Shown: in pieces, positions 6,945 through 15,903 of the stretch
Layout: every line of letters starts with the position of its first letter
Position numbering within the stretch: the stretch's first letter is position 1
NCBI GenBank assembly: GCA_964579825.1
Contig: CAZOHT010000019.1
Location: 3,915-67,914, forward strand
Reading direction: 5' to 3'
Length of the DNA stretch: 64,000 nucleotides
Source of the DNA: SPCO01 sp964579825
Lineage (GTDB): Bacteria > Chloroflexota > Limnocylindria > Limnocylindrales > CSP1-4
The notes under the pieces: model-generated
What the model was told of the DNA's origin: nothing
The model's input: only the letters and a program-made list of their open reading frames with translations
Database searches by the model: none
Made by a program: the position numbers and the translations under genes

Positions 6945-8716
6945 GGGCCGACGGACACGAGGCCGCTCTGGTCCTGTCCGTCCATGGGTGGTCCGTCGGC
7001 ATCCAGGTCGAAGGCATCGTGGCTGCCGAACTCCGACGAATAGCTGGACGAATCCGAGTTGAAGCGGACGCTCCAGCGGCCGGGTACCGGGAAGCCGATC
7101 GCCACGTCATCCAGCGTCCGGTCGCGGAAGTTCGCCACCACGACCGTGTCGTCGCCGGGACCGCCGTCCATCCAGCGATGCATCGCCAGCAGGCCCTCGC
7201 CCTGATCGGCCCGGATGATCGCCACGTTCTGGCCGCGCAGGCCCCGGGTGGCCCCGGCGCGGTCCCGCCGGAGGGCGATCAGGTCCCGATGGAGCCGCAG
7301 CGTGCCGCGGTTGGTGACGGCCTTCTCCCAGTCGAGCGCGACCGTGTCGTCGAACCAGCGATCCTCGAGCAGCTCCTGGCCCTGGAACAGCATCGGGATG
7401 CCCGGCGAGGTGAGCACGAGCGCGGATCCAAGCGCCGCGCGCTTCTTGGCGAACCAGTTGTCGGCATCGCCCGGCGCGATGGCCTCCGGGACGCGGGTCA
7501 GGCCGTTGGCGACCTCGTCGTGGGATTCCGTGTAGATGACCCGGGTGAGCGGGGCGCCCCGGCCCGTGCCGATGATCGCGTCGGCGACGGCCGCCAGGTC
7601 TCGTGCCGCGTCGTCGATGGCGACGAGCGCCGGACGGATGCCGCCGATGAACCCGCCATCCCACTGCGCCCGGAATCCGGCTCCACCTTCGTCGGTCGGC
7701 TCCACGAGTGACGGGTCGCGCTGGAGATCCTCCGCGATCGTGATCTTCCACGGCTGGCGCGCCCGGATCTCGTCGTTGAGCCAGGCGAGGAACGACCAGC
7801 CATCGGGGATGGCCGTGGCCGGATCGATGTCGACCTGCCGGATGTGGACGGTCGAATCGAAGCGCAGGCCGTCGCAGCGGAATTCCTCCAGCCACGTCAG
7901 TGCGCTGTCGCGCAGGAACGTCCGGACCTCACCGCGGCCGTAGTCGGGCCGGGTCGCCCCCCAGGGCGTCTCGGCGCGCTCGTCGTTGTACACGTAGATG
8001 CCACCGCCATCGCCGTCGAACCAGCCGTCGAACCGCCACAGGTCCAGATCCGACGGTCCGAGGTGGTTGTAGACGACATCCACGATGACCCCGATGCCAT
8101 GCGTGTGCGCGTCCCGGATGAACCGCTTGAACGCGTCCGGGCCGCCGTAGCCGGATTCGATGGCGAACAGGTGCGACGGGTTGTAGCCCCAGGAGACGTC
8201 CCCGGCGAACTCGAATGGCGGCATGACCTGCACGGCGGACACACCCAGCTGTTGCAGGTAGGGCAGGCGACGGCGGGCGGCGTCGAAGGTCCCGCGCCGG
8301 TCCTCGGATGCGGCGAACGTCCCGATGTGCATCTCGTAGATCACGAGGTCGTCCCAGCCGGGTGCCTGGAAGGCGTCGTCGCCCCAGTCGAACGCGTCGG
8401 GGTCGTACACGATCCCGTTCCCGACGGAGTTGGTGACGTGACGCGCGTACGGATCCATCTTCGAGAGGTCGCCGTCCGGCGTTCGGATCGTGAACCGATA
8501 CTCGGCACCCGGGGCCACGCCCGGGACGTCCGCGGACCACGTGCCGGTGGCTCCGTCGCTGTCGAGGGCCAGCGCGGTCAGGTCCCCGGCCCAGTCGTCG
8601 AACGTGCCGGTCACGAAGACAGCCTGGGCGTGGGGCGCCCAGACCCGGAATGTCGTACCGCCGGCGTGGGGGACGGCGCCCATCCCGGGACGGATCGATG
8701 GGGCGCGCGGACTCAC
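6911..8716 (-). CDS. GH13 alpha-glucan enzyme (branching enzyme / malto-oligosyltrehalose trehalohydrolase-like)
   Basis: A 601-residue protein with an N-terminal CBM48-like beta-sandwich (FRVWAPHAQAVFVTGTFDDW, about 20-40), then a GH13 TIM barrel. It contains VIYEMHIGTF, the VDVVYNH region, the nucleophile in GLRFD (Asp287), the acid/base in IAEDLQ (Glu329) and the third acid in TESHDE. All three catalytic acids are present, so it should be active on alpha-1,4-glucans. Domain order fits GlgB or TreZ relatives, and the exact reaction cannot be fixed without neighbours such as treY or glgA. The GTG at 8716 is chosen because a TATCGT hexamer ends six bases before it. Confidence 0.8.
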   Translation of the reverse strand: MSPRAPSIRPGMGAVPHAGGTTFRVWAPHAQAVFVTGTFDDWAGDLTALALDSDGATGTWSADVPGVAPGAEYRFTIRTPDGDLSKMDPYARHVTNSVGNGIVYDPDAFDWGDDAFQAPGWDDLVIYEMHIGTFAASEDRRGTFDAARRRLPYLQQLGVSAVQVMPPFEFAGDVSWGYNPSHLFAIESGYGGPDAFKRFIRDAHTHGIGVIVDVVYNHLGPSDLDLWRFDGWFDGDGGGIYVYNDERAETPWGATRPDYGRGEVRTFLRDSALTWLEEFRCDGLRFDSTVHIRQVDIDPATAIPDGWSFLAWLNDEIRARQPWKITIAEDLQRDPSLVEPTDEGGAGFRAQWDGGFIGGIRPALVAIDDAARDLAAVADAIIGTGRGAPLTRVIYTESHDEVANGLTRVPEAIAPGDADNWFAKKRAALGSALVLTSPGIPMLFQGQELLEDRWFDDTVALDWEKAVTNRGTLRLHRDLIALRRDRAGATRGLRGQNVAIIRADQGEGLLAMHRWMDGGPGDDTVVVANFRDRTLDDVAIGFPVPGRWSVRFNSDSSSYSSEFGSHDAFDLDADGPPMDGQDQSGLVSVGPYSVVILSRED

Positions 8717-8728
8717 CCTCCGACGATA
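8717..8728 (-). promoter_or_regulatory. Candidate leaderless promoter of the GH13 gene
   Basis: On the minus strand TATCGT (8728-8723) ends six bases before the GTG at 8716. The intervening CGGAGG resembles a ribosome site but directly abuts the start codon. Confidence 0.5.
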
Positions 8729-8766
8729 CCAGCGCCACCGGTCCACGACGCGACGGGCCGGCGTCG

Positions 8767-8779
8767 TAGCATGGCGCCC
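8767..8779 (+). promoter_or_regulatory. Candidate leaderless promoter of prolyl oligopeptidase
   Basis: TAGCAT (8767-8772) ends seven bases before the ATG at 8780. It is divergent from and only 38 bases away from the GH13 -10 element, and no Shine-Dalgarno sequence is present. Confidence 0.45.
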
Positions 8780-10846
8780 ATGCCCACGATGTCCTATCCG
8801 ACCGCCCCGACCTCGGATCAGGTGGACGACTACCACGGCATGGCCATCGCGGATCCGTACCGGCCGCTCGAGGATGCTGACACGCCGGCGACTCGTGCCT
8901 GGATCGCCGCCGAGAACGCCCTCACGGAGACGCTGCTCAGCGATATCCCGGCACGTGCGGCGATCCGTTCACGTCTGGCCGAGCTGTGGGACTACCCACG
9001 GGCCGGTGCACCGTGGCGGCGAGGGGATCGCTGGTTCCAGATGCGCAACACGGGTCTCCAGGACCAGGACGTCCTGTGGACCGCCGACGGGCCAGACGGG
9101 GAGGGCCGGATCCTGCTCGACCCGAACGGCCTCAGTGACGACGGCACGACGGCGCTGTCCATCGTCGACGTGTCGGACAGCGGTGAGCTGGTGGCCTGCG
9201 CGATGAGCCGGGCGGGATCCGACTGGCACACCTGGACCGTCCGTCGGGTCGCGACCGGCGCGTCGCTCCCGGACCGCATCGAATGGAGCAAGTTCACATC
9301 GGCGGCCTGGACGGCCGATGACCTCGGGTTCTTCTACGGCCGCTATCCGGAGCCGCCGGCCGACGCGGCCTACGACGCCCCGAACCGCGACATGGAGCTG
9401 CGCTACCACCGCCTTGGGACGGACCAGGCCGACGATCGGCTCGTCTTCGCGACGCCGCACGAGCCGGAGTGGGCCTTCGAACCGCAGGTCAGCGATGACG
9501 GACGACTGCTGGTCATCACCGTGTCACGGGGAACGGACCAGGAGACGCGGATCCACATCGCCGACCTGACTGACGGCGTGGACTCGGCCGTCGTGCGGCC
9601 ACTCCTCGATGCCGCGGACGCTGCGTATGCGGTCATCGGCGCCGTCGACGGCACGCTGTACCTGCAGACCGACCGCGACGCGCCGCTGGGCCGGGTGATC
9701 GCCATCGATGTCGACGACCCACGCACGGAGCGCGAGGTCATCCCCGAGGGCCCCGACGGCCTCGAGCGGTGTGTCCTCGCGGGCGATCGACTCGCCGCGA
9801 TCTACCTCCACGACGCCCACGCTCGTGCAGCGATCTTCGAGCTCGATGGTCGGCCGGTCGTCGATGTCGTCCTGCCCGGCATCGGATCGATCATCGAGAC
9901 CGCCGGCAGGCGTGAAGACGATGAGCTGTTCCTGACATTCGCGACGTTCGCCTCTCCGTCGACGGTCCTCGCGGTCCGGATGGTGGACGGCTCGATCCGT
10001 GGGGTGCGCCGTCCGGCGCTCGCCTGGGACCCGGACGCGTTCGTGACCGAACAGGTCTTCGTGTCGTCCGGCGACGGGACGCTGGTCCCGCTGTTCCTCA
10101 CGCATCGACGGGACGTGACGCCGACCGGGGAGGTGCCGACCCTCCTGTACGGCTACGGCGGGTTCATGATCCCGACCGGCCCAGCGTTCAAGGCGGAGTT
10201 CCTGGCCTGGATGGAGAGGGGTGGGCTGCTGGCCGTCGCCTCACTCCGTGGGGGAGGGGAGTACGGCAAGGCCTGGCACGATGCCGGGCGCCTGGCCAAC
10301 AAGCAGCACGTCTTCGACGACTTCGCGGCCTGCCTGCGCTGGCTGGCCGCGTCCGGCTGGACACGGGCGGAACGGATCGGCATCAGTGGGCGCTCCAACG
10401 GCGGCCTGCTCGTCGGAGCGGTCCTGACCCAGCACCCGGAGCTGTTCGGGGCGGCCATCGCCGAGGTCGGCGTGATGGACATGCTCCGGTTCGACCAGTT
10501 CACGATCGGCTGGGGCTGGACGAGCGACTACGGCTCGCCCCAGGATCCGGAGCAGTTCGAGTGGCTCAGGGCCTACTCGCCACTCCACAACATCCGCCCG
10601 GGCGTGGCCTATCCACCCACCCTGGTCACCACCGGCGACCACGATGATCGGGTCGTCCCGGGCCACTCGTTCAAGTTCGCGGCCGCGCTGCAGGCGGCCC
10701 AGGCAGGCGATGCGCCCATCCTCATCCGCATCGATACCGACGCGGGCCACGGCATGGGCAAGCCCGTCCACAAGCTCATCGACGAACGGTCGGACGTGCT
10801 GGCCTTCCTGGACGCGATGCTCGGTTCGACGACAGGCACCGCCTAG
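8780..10846 (+). CDS. Prolyl oligopeptidase family serine peptidase (S9A)
   Basis: A 688-residue protein with an N-terminal helix and seven-bladed propeller domain (DDYHGMAIADPYRPLED opening, as in POP enzymes) and a C-terminal alpha/beta hydrolase. The catalytic Ser539 is in GRSNGG, the Asp lies in DHDDRV (about 620-623) and His657 is in AGHGMG. S9A enzymes cleave after proline in short peptides. No signal peptide is seen, so it is probably cytoplasmic. The ATG at 8780 fits the leaderless -10 spacing; in-frame ATGs at 8771 and 8789 are alternatives. Confidence 0.9.
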   Translation: MPTMSYPTAPTSDQVDDYHGMAIADPYRPLEDADTPATRAWIAAENALTETLLSDIPARAAIRSRLAELWDYPRAGAPWRRGDRWFQMRNTGLQDQDVLWTADGPDGEGRILLDPNGLSDDGTTALSIVDVSDSGELVACAMSRAGSDWHTWTVRRVATGASLPDRIEWSKFTSAAWTADDLGFFYGRYPEPPADAAYDAPNRDMELRYHRLGTDQADDRLVFATPHEPEWAFEPQVSDDGRLLVITVSRGTDQETRIHIADLTDGVDSAVVRPLLDAADAAYAVIGAVDGTLYLQTDRDAPLGRVIAIDVDDPRTEREVIPEGPDGLERCVLAGDRLAAIYLHDAHARAAIFELDGRPVVDVVLPGIGSIIETAGRREDDELFLTFATFASPSTVLAVRMVDGSIRGVRRPALAWDPDAFVTEQVFVSSGDGTLVPLFLTHRRDVTPTGEVPTLLYGYGGFMIPTGPAFKAEFLAWMERGGLLAVASLRGGGEYGKAWHDAGRLANKQHVFDDFAACLRWLAASGWTRAERIGISGRSNGGLLVGAVLTQHPELFGAAIAEVGVMDMLRFDQFTIGWGWTSDYGSPQDPEQFEWLRAYSPLHNIRPGVAYPPTLVTTGDHDDRVVPGHSFKFAAALQAAQAGDAPILIRIDTDAGHGMGKPVHKLIDERSDVLAFLDAMLGSTTGTA

Positions 10847-10914
10847 CCCGACGACGGCCGAGGCAGGGGCCGTCGGGTCGTCGACGCGGGCCGATCGCCC
10901 AAACGCCCGATTGG

Positions 10915-10927
10915 TATCCTGCCGCCG
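10915..10927 (+). promoter_or_regulatory. Candidate leaderless promoter of the MFS exporter
   Basis: TATCCT (10915-10920) ends seven bases before the GTG start at 10928, with no ribosome site between. Confidence 0.5.
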
Positions 10928-12193
10928 GTGCGAAACCCACTGACCTGGACGACCGAGACCGTCGTCCCGGCGCGGCTCGGTCGCAGCTTCCGATGGCTGC
11001 TGGCGGCCGCCTTCATCAACAACGTCGGCGACGGCATCGTGCTGGCCGCCGGCCCGTTGCTGGTCGCGTCCCAGACGAACGATCCGTTCCTCGTATCGCT
11101 GGCCGTCCTGAGCGAGTCCCTGCCGATGCTCATCTTCGGCGTCCTGGGCGGGGCGGCGGCCGACCGGTACGACCGGCGCCGGATGGTCATCGCGATGGAC
11201 CTCGCCCGGGCGTTCGTCCTGGTCGTCCTCGTCGCGACGATCGTGACCGAGAACATCAACATCTGGGTCGTTCTCATCACGCTGTTCATCCTCGGGACGG
11301 CGGAGACGTTCGCGGACTCGGCGAGCAGCACGTTCCTGCCGAACCTCGTACGGCGCGAGGACCTCGGACTCGCCAACGCTCGGATGCAGGGGGCCTACCT
11401 GCTGACGAACCAGCTCGTGGCGCCACCGATCGGGGCGTTCCTGTTCGCCACCGGCATGGCGATCCCGTTCGCGACGAACGCCATCTGCTTCCTGCTGGGC
11501 GCCGTCCTCGTCTCGCGGGTCGTCACGAGCGCGACCCGTGAGTTCCGTGAACGGGGGAGCCTCAGATCCGAGATGCGCGAGGGCATCGCGTGGCTCCTGG
11601 GACACCCGCCGATGCGCACCCTCGCGCTGACGATCTTCACCTTCAACGTCACGTTCGGGGCCGCCTGGTCCGTGCTGGTCCTGTACGCCAGTCAGCGGCT
11701 CGGGATGAGCGCCGTCGGGTTCGGCCTGCTGACCACGGCGATGGCCGTCGGCGGCATCATCGGCGTCGTGTCATACGGGCGCCTGGAACGGCGGTTCGCC
11801 CTCGGCGACATCATGCGAACCGGCCTGCTGATCGAGACGGCGACGCACCTGTCGCTGGCCGTGACCACGTCGTCGGTCGTCGCGCTCGGCACGATGGTCG
11901 TGTTCGGGGCACACGCCTTCGTGTGGGGCACGACGTCGGAGGTCGTGCGTCAGCGAGCCGTGCCGGACGAACTGATGGGTCGTGTCACGGGCGTGTACCG
12001 GGTCGCGATCGTCGGCGGGATCGTCATCGGCACGCCGATCGGCGGCATCCTGGCCACGCTCTACGGGATCACCGCGCCGTTCTGGTTCGGCTTCATCGGG
12101 TCGGCCTTGCTCGTCATCGTCCTGTGGCGCCGCTTCGACGACATCGTCCATGCCGGTGACGCACCGCACGCGGAGGATCGACCGGCGGCGTAG
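10928..12193 (+). CDS. MFS transporter, EntS/MFS_3-like drug or metabolite exporter
   Basis: A 421-residue polytopic membrane protein with about 12 hydrophobic segments. Loop 2-3 carries the MFS motif A variant GGAAADRYDRRRMV (about residue 79), and the N-terminal half has ADSASSTFLPNLVRREDL, typical of the enterobactin exporter EntS/MefA-like group. These use the proton gradient to export siderophores, macrolides or other small molecules. No siderophore genes are adjacent. GTG start at 10928. The C-terminus is short and charged. Confidence 0.85.
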   Translation: MRNPLTWTTETVVPARLGRSFRWLLAAAFINNVGDGIVLAAGPLLVASQTNDPFLVSLAVLSESLPMLIFGVLGGAAADRYDRRRMVIAMDLARAFVLVVLVATIVTENINIWVVLITLFILGTAETFADSASSTFLPNLVRREDLGLANARMQGAYLLTNQLVAPPIGAFLFATGMAIPFATNAICFLLGAVLVSRVVTSATREFRERGSLRSEMREGIAWLLGHPPMRTLALTIFTFNVTFGAAWSVLVLYASQRLGMSAVGFGLLTTAMAVGGIIGVVSYGRLERRFALGDIMRTGLLIETATHLSLAVTTSSVVALGTMVVFGAHAFVWGTTSEVVRQRAVPDELMGRVTGVYRVAIVGGIVIGTPIGGILATLYGITAPFWFGFIGSALLVIVLWRRFDDIVHAGDAPHAEDRPAA

Positions 12194-12285
12194 CCCCCGA
12201 CCCCAGAGCGGCTGGTTGGACACGGCGCGGGTCGCGTCGCGATACTCACGGTCCCACAGCGCCGACACGGCGGAGGAGGCATCCG

Positions 12286-12723
12286 ATGGCGAACCTGGTC
12301 GTCCACTTCGAGATCCACGCGTCGGACCCGCAGCGGGTGATCGACTTCTACACGGAACTCCTCGGCTGGACGTTCACCCGCTGGGGCGACGTCGCGTACT
12401 GGACCATCGAGACCGGCGACGGCGCCATCGGCAATGTCGCCGGGTCCGCCGGACACGGCATCAACGGCGGCCTGAACGAGCGCCGTGGGCCCAAGCCCGA
12501 GATCGGCGCCCCGGTCGTCGGCTGCAACATCGTGGTCGGCGTGGATGACGTGGACGCGCTCATGGCGCGCGGCCTCGAGCTCGGTGGCACGGAGGCGCTG
12601 CCGGCGATGGACATGGAGGGCGTCGGGCGGGTCGGATACCTCCTGGACCCCGACAACAACGTGTTCGGGATGATCTCGGCCGTCATGTCCGACGGCACGA
12701 CCGGCATGGGCGGACCCGCCTGA
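12286..12723 (+). CDS. VOC family protein (predicted lactoylglutathione lyase-like)
   Basis: A 145-residue single VOC domain: VVHFEIHASDPQRVIDFYTELLGWTF at the N-terminus, a central hairpin with NIVVGVDDVDALMARGLELGG and a closing VGYLLDPDNNVFGMI. It resembles the YwkD/CFP30-type subgroup. Metal ligands are plausible (His near the start, Glu or Asn late) but incomplete by eye. A strong GGAGGAGG site (12272-12279) lies six bases before the ATG, and a GATACT hexamer about 50 bases upstream could be its -10. It reads as a separate transcription unit. Confidence 0.85.
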   Translation: MANLVVHFEIHASDPQRVIDFYTELLGWTFTRWGDVAYWTIETGDGAIGNVAGSAGHGINGGLNERRGPKPEIGAPVVGCNIVVGVDDVDALMARGLELGGTEALPAMDMEGVGRVGYLLDPDNNVFGMISAVMSDGTTGMGGPA

Positions 12724-12754
12724 CCGTCGATCCGGACGTCGGGTCCCGAGATAC

Positions 12755-12771
12755 CTGACACGTCCTGTCAG
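12755..12771. promoter_or_regulatory. Inverted repeat, candidate operator
   Basis: CTGACA-N5-TGTCAG forms a perfect six-base dyad 51 bases before the toroid-protein start. A further CTGACAC half-site lies just upstream of the ribosome site (about 12804-12810). No T-run follows, so it is more like a protein-binding site than a terminator. Confidence 0.35.
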
Positions 12772-12821
12772 CGGTCCTCTCGCACGATGCGCGACGACCC
12801 TTCTGACACGCGAGGAGCTTC

Positions 12822-13748
12822 ATGACCGTCATCGACTGGTTGCTCGACTCGGATCCGGCGATCCGCTGGCAGGTCATGCGCGACCTCACCCGCGAGCCCA
12901 CCGAGATGGTCGCCGCCGAGCGCTCGCGGATCGCCACCGAAGGTTGGGGAGCCCGGCTGCTGGCGCTCCAGGGCCCTGACGGTCAATGGGGCGGTCGGCC
13001 GTGGTCGCATGACTGGACGGACACGTTCCACGTCCTGGAGCTCCTGCGCCGCCTTGGCCTGGACCCCGCAAGCGACGCGGCCAGGCACGCCGTCGGGCTC
13101 GTCCGCGACCACATCACCTGGCGCGATCCCGAGTTCGAGACGCCATGGGCGGACCACGCGTTCTTCGCCGGCGAGGTCGAGCCGTGCATCAACGGCAACA
13201 CCGTGGCGACAGGCGCCTACTTCGGCGTGGACATGACGCCGCTCGCCGAGCGACTCCTCGGTGAGCAACTCCCGGACGGTGGCTGGAACTGCGAGGTCGA
13301 GAACGGAGCGACCGTGTCGTCCATGGAGACGACCATCAACGTCCTCGAGGGCCTGCTCGAACACGAGCGCGCCATCGGCGGCTCCGAGCGAGTCGCCGAG
13401 GCACGCCACCGCGGCGAGGGCTACCTGCTCGAGCGTCGGCTGTACCTCCGCAAGTCGACCGGCGAGGTCATCGACGCCGACTGGCTTCGGTTCTCGTATC
13501 CGCACTGGTACCACTACGACATCCTGCGAGCGCTCGACTACCTGCGCGACGCCGGCGCCGCGCCGGACGACCGCCTGACCGATGCGCTCACCGTCGTCGA
13601 GCGCCAGCGGGACCCGGCCGGCCGCTGGCCGCTCCAGCACATCCGCGCGGGCCGGAGCCACATCGTCATGGAGGATGGCGAGGGCACCCCCAGCCGTTGG
13701 AACACGCTTCGCGCGATGCGGGTCCTCGCGTGGGCCAGACAGGGTTGA
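12822..13748 (+). CDS. Alpha/alpha-toroid (terpenoid cyclase/prenyltransferase-fold) protein of unknown function
   Basis: A 308-residue soluble protein built of helical repeats. It has two QW-like turns, LQGPDGQWGGRPW (about residue 50) and EQLPDGGWNCE (about 149), a third weaker one, ERQRDPAGRWPLQ, and acidic and aromatic residues lining what would be a barrel. The pattern places it in the squalene cyclase/prenyltransferase superfamily by fold. The DxDD or DCTAE acid motifs of true cyclases are absent, and there is no membrane segment. No isoprenoid genes are adjacent, so an enzymatic terpene role is not supported. The ATG has a GAGGAG site five bases upstream. Confidence 0.65.
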   Translation: MTVIDWLLDSDPAIRWQVMRDLTREPTEMVAAERSRIATEGWGARLLALQGPDGQWGGRPWSHDWTDTFHVLELLRRLGLDPASDAARHAVGLVRDHITWRDPEFETPWADHAFFAGEVEPCINGNTVATGAYFGVDMTPLAERLLGEQLPDGGWNCEVENGATVSSMETTINVLEGLLEHERAIGGSERVAEARHRGEGYLLERRLYLRKSTGEVIDADWLRFSYPHWYHYDILRALDYLRDAGAAPDDRLTDALTVVERQRDPAGRWPLQHIRAGRSHIVMEDGEGTPSRWNTLRAMRVLAWARQG

Positions 13749-13768
13749 CGAGCGTGCGACAGTCGTGA

Positions 13769-13783
13769 GGCGCACCACGCGCC
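13769..13783 (+). promoter_or_regulatory. Short hairpin in the ribosomal-protection-gene leader
   Basis: GGCGC-ACCAC-GCGCC is a perfect five-base stem with a five-base loop. It lies 25 bases before the leader ORF and about 80 bases before the ribosomal protection gene. No T-run follows it. It may shape the leader RNA but is short. Confidence 0.25.
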
Positions 13784-13807
13784 GCTGATCGAAGGGAAGG
13801 GAGCGTC

Positions 13808-13912
13808 ATGGGAGCACTCGTGTCCAGCCAGAAGGTGACCACCTCCTTGGAAGGCATGAGGTTCCATGCGTACACTCGATCTCGGCATCCTCGCCCACGT
13901 CGACGCCGGTAA
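13808..13912 (+). CDS. Putative 34-codon leader ORF overlapping the ribosomal protection gene
   Basis: An ATG at 13808, preceded by an A/G-rich GGGAAGGGAG stretch, opens a 34-residue frame ending at TAA 13912. It therefore runs 47 bases into the downstream gene in a different frame. Its first half is ordinary and its last residues are Arg-rich, which is only the shifted reading of the P-loop region. The ribosome site of the downstream gene (GAGG at 13858-13861) lies inside this frame, so translation of one would affect the other. Peptide leaders controlling antibiotic-target-protection genes are known elsewhere (tetM, cat, erm). Here it is inference. Confidence 0.35.
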   Translation: MGALVSSQKVTTSLEGMRFHAYTRSRHPRPRRRR

Positions 13913-15878
13913 GACCACCCTCAGCGAACGACTCCTCTTCACCACCGGCGCGATCGATCACGTCGGCAGCGTCGACGCCGGCACCACCCAGACCGACTCG
14001 CTCGAGCTCGAGCGGGAGCGCGGCATCACGATCCGGTCGGCGGTCGCATCGTTCTTCGTCGGCGACCTCGCGGTCAACCTGGTCGACACACCCGGCCACC
14101 CGGACTTCATCGCCGAAGTCGAGCGCGTCCTCGACGTGCTCGATGGTGCGGTCCTCGTCGTGTCGGCCGTCGAGGGCATCCAGCCACAGACCCCGCTCCT
14201 GTTTCGCGCGCTGACCCGGCTCGGCGTCCCGACCCTGCTGTTCGTCAACAAGATCGACCGTGCAGGGGCGGACCCGGAAGGCGTCGTGGCGGCGATGGCC
14301 CGCCGTCTGTCAGCCGGTGTCATCCCGATGCAGATCGTCCACGGAGCGGGCCGACGCGATGTGACGGTCGCGCCACTCGGGGCGGACGACCCGGCCCACC
14401 GAGCGGCACTCGTCGAGGTCCTGGCCGAGCGGAACGAGGCCATCCTGCAGGCGTTCGTGGAGGACGACGGCAGGCTGTCGGTCCCTCGCCTGTGGGCGGA
14501 GCTGGGCGACCAGACGCGCCGTGGCGTCGTGCACCCGGTGTTCTTCGGTTCGGCATCCCTCGGCGTCGGGGTGGGGGAGCTGCTGGCCGGTATCGATGGC
14601 CTCCTGTCCGGGATGACGCGAGACGTCGACGGCCCGGTGTCCGGACGCGTGTTCAAGATCGAACGGACCGTATCCGGCGAACGGGTCGCGTATGTGCGCC
14701 TGTTCACCGGGACGCTGCGCGCTCGCGAGCGCGTTCGAGTCGGCGGACGGGAGGACGGCAAGGCGACGTCGATCCGGGTGTTCGCGCCAGTCGGCGCCCC
14801 ACGCGCGTCGGTCGTCCGGGCGGGTGAGATGGCGGCGATCAAAGGGCTCGGCACGGTCCGCGTCGGGGACGCGATCGGGCAGCCGCCGCCGGGCGGCGAG
14901 GCCGCTGCCCACTTCCCGCGCCCGGCACTCGAAGCCGTCGTCGCGGCCAGGCGACCCGAGGAGTCCGGCCGGCTTCGGGCCGCCCTCAGCCAGCTCGCCG
15001 AGCAGGACCCGCTCATCGACGTCCGCCAGGACGACCGTCGTCACGAGATCTCGGTCTCGCTCTACGGCGAGGTCCAGAAGGAGGTCGTCGGGGCCACGCT
15101 GGAACGGGACTACGGCATCGGCGCGGAGTTCCGGGAAACGACCGTCGTATGCATCGAGCGCCCGGCCGGGGTGGGGGAGGCCGAAGAAGTCATCCACGCC
15201 CTGACCAAGACGAATATCACCGGCCGGAGCTCGCCGCAGAGCACGAACCCGTTCCTGGCCACGCTGGCGCTACGGATCGAGCCGGGACCGCCGGGGTCCG
15301 GGATCGAGTACCGCTACGACGTCGAGCCGCGCCTGATCCCGCTCTACCTGTTCAAGTCGGTCGACACGATGGCCGCGCAGCTGGAGGCGTACGTCCACGA
15401 GGCCCTGGCCGAGGGCCTGGCCGGCTGGCAGGTGACGGATTGTCGGGTGACGATGTCCGACATCGGCTACTGCTCGCCGGTCACGTCGGCGTCCGACTAT
15501 CGGCGTCTCACGCAACTCGTGCTGACGACCGCCTTGGCGCGAGCCGGGACCTGGGTCTGCGAGCCCCTCAGCGACCTGACCCTCGAAGTGCCAACCTCGA
15601 GTGGCCCCGGCGTGCTGGCCGCCCTCGGCCGGCTCGGTGGCCGCGTGCGCGGCCAGTTCTCGGCGAACGGTGTCTCGACGGTCGAGGCGGTCCTGCCGGT
15701 CTCCCACGTCCACCAGCTCAAGAACCGGTTCATGGACCTGACGATGGGGGAGGGCATCCTCGAGACTCGGCCTGGCGGCTACCAGCCGGTCGGGGGCGAC
15801 CCACCGCGCCGGGAACGGTCGTCACCGAGCCCACTGGACCGGGACGCCTGGCTGGCGTGGCTGGCCAGACGGGGGTGA
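13866..15878 (+). CDS. Tetracycline-resistance-type ribosomal protection protein (EF-G-like GTPase)
   Basis: A 670-residue translational GTPase of the Tet(M)/Otr(A) type. G1 is AHVDAGKT (10-17), the GSVDAGTTQTDSLELERERGITI block (switch I, RGITI at 52-56) is closest to Tet proteins rather than EF-G, G3 is DTPGHPDF (74-81) and G4 NKID (128-131). The late SPVTSASDYRRLTQLVL and GEGILETRPGGYQPV correspond to the Tet(M) C-terminal domain that displaces drug from the 30S decoding site. The absence of a mobile element and the host-like base composition suggest an intrinsic gene, so its natural role may be protection against native antibiotics. The start is fixed by a stop in frame at 13857. Confidence 0.85.
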   Translation: MRTLDLGILAHVDAGKTTLSERLLFTTGAIDHVGSVDAGTTQTDSLELERERGITIRSAVASFFVGDLAVNLVDTPGHPDFIAEVERVLDVLDGAVLVVSAVEGIQPQTPLLFRALTRLGVPTLLFVNKIDRAGADPEGVVAAMARRLSAGVIPMQIVHGAGRRDVTVAPLGADDPAHRAALVEVLAERNEAILQAFVEDDGRLSVPRLWAELGDQTRRGVVHPVFFGSASLGVGVGELLAGIDGLLSGMTRDVDGPVSGRVFKIERTVSGERVAYVRLFTGTLRARERVRVGGREDGKATSIRVFAPVGAPRASVVRAGEMAAIKGLGTVRVGDAIGQPPPGGEAAAHFPRPALEAVVAARRPEESGRLRAALSQLAEQDPLIDVRQDDRRHEISVSLYGEVQKEVVGATLERDYGIGAEFRETTVVCIERPAGVGEAEEVIHALTKTNITGRSSPQSTNPFLATLALRIEPGPPGSGIEYRYDVEPRLIPLYLFKSVDTMAAQLEAYVHEALAEGLAGWQVTDCRVTMSDIGYCSPVTSASDYRRLTQLVLTTALARAGTWVCEPLSDLTLEVPTSSGPGVLAALGRLGGRVRGQFSANGVSTVEAVLPVSHVHQLKNRFMDLTMGEGILETRPGGYQPVGGDPPRRERSSPSPLDRDAWLAWLARRG

Positions 15879-15903
15879 GGGCCGTGGAGGCGATGCATCC
15901 TCG

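Noticed and set aside
6911..8716. Firm assignment as trehalohydrolase (treZ)
   Set aside because: No treY or treX partner is present, and the conserved regions fit branching enzymes equally well, so only the GH13 level is claimed.
12822..13748. Squalene-hopene cyclase or prenyltransferase
   Set aside because: The protein is half the usual cyclase length and lacks the DxDD and DCTAE acid motifs; only the toroid repeat pattern matches.
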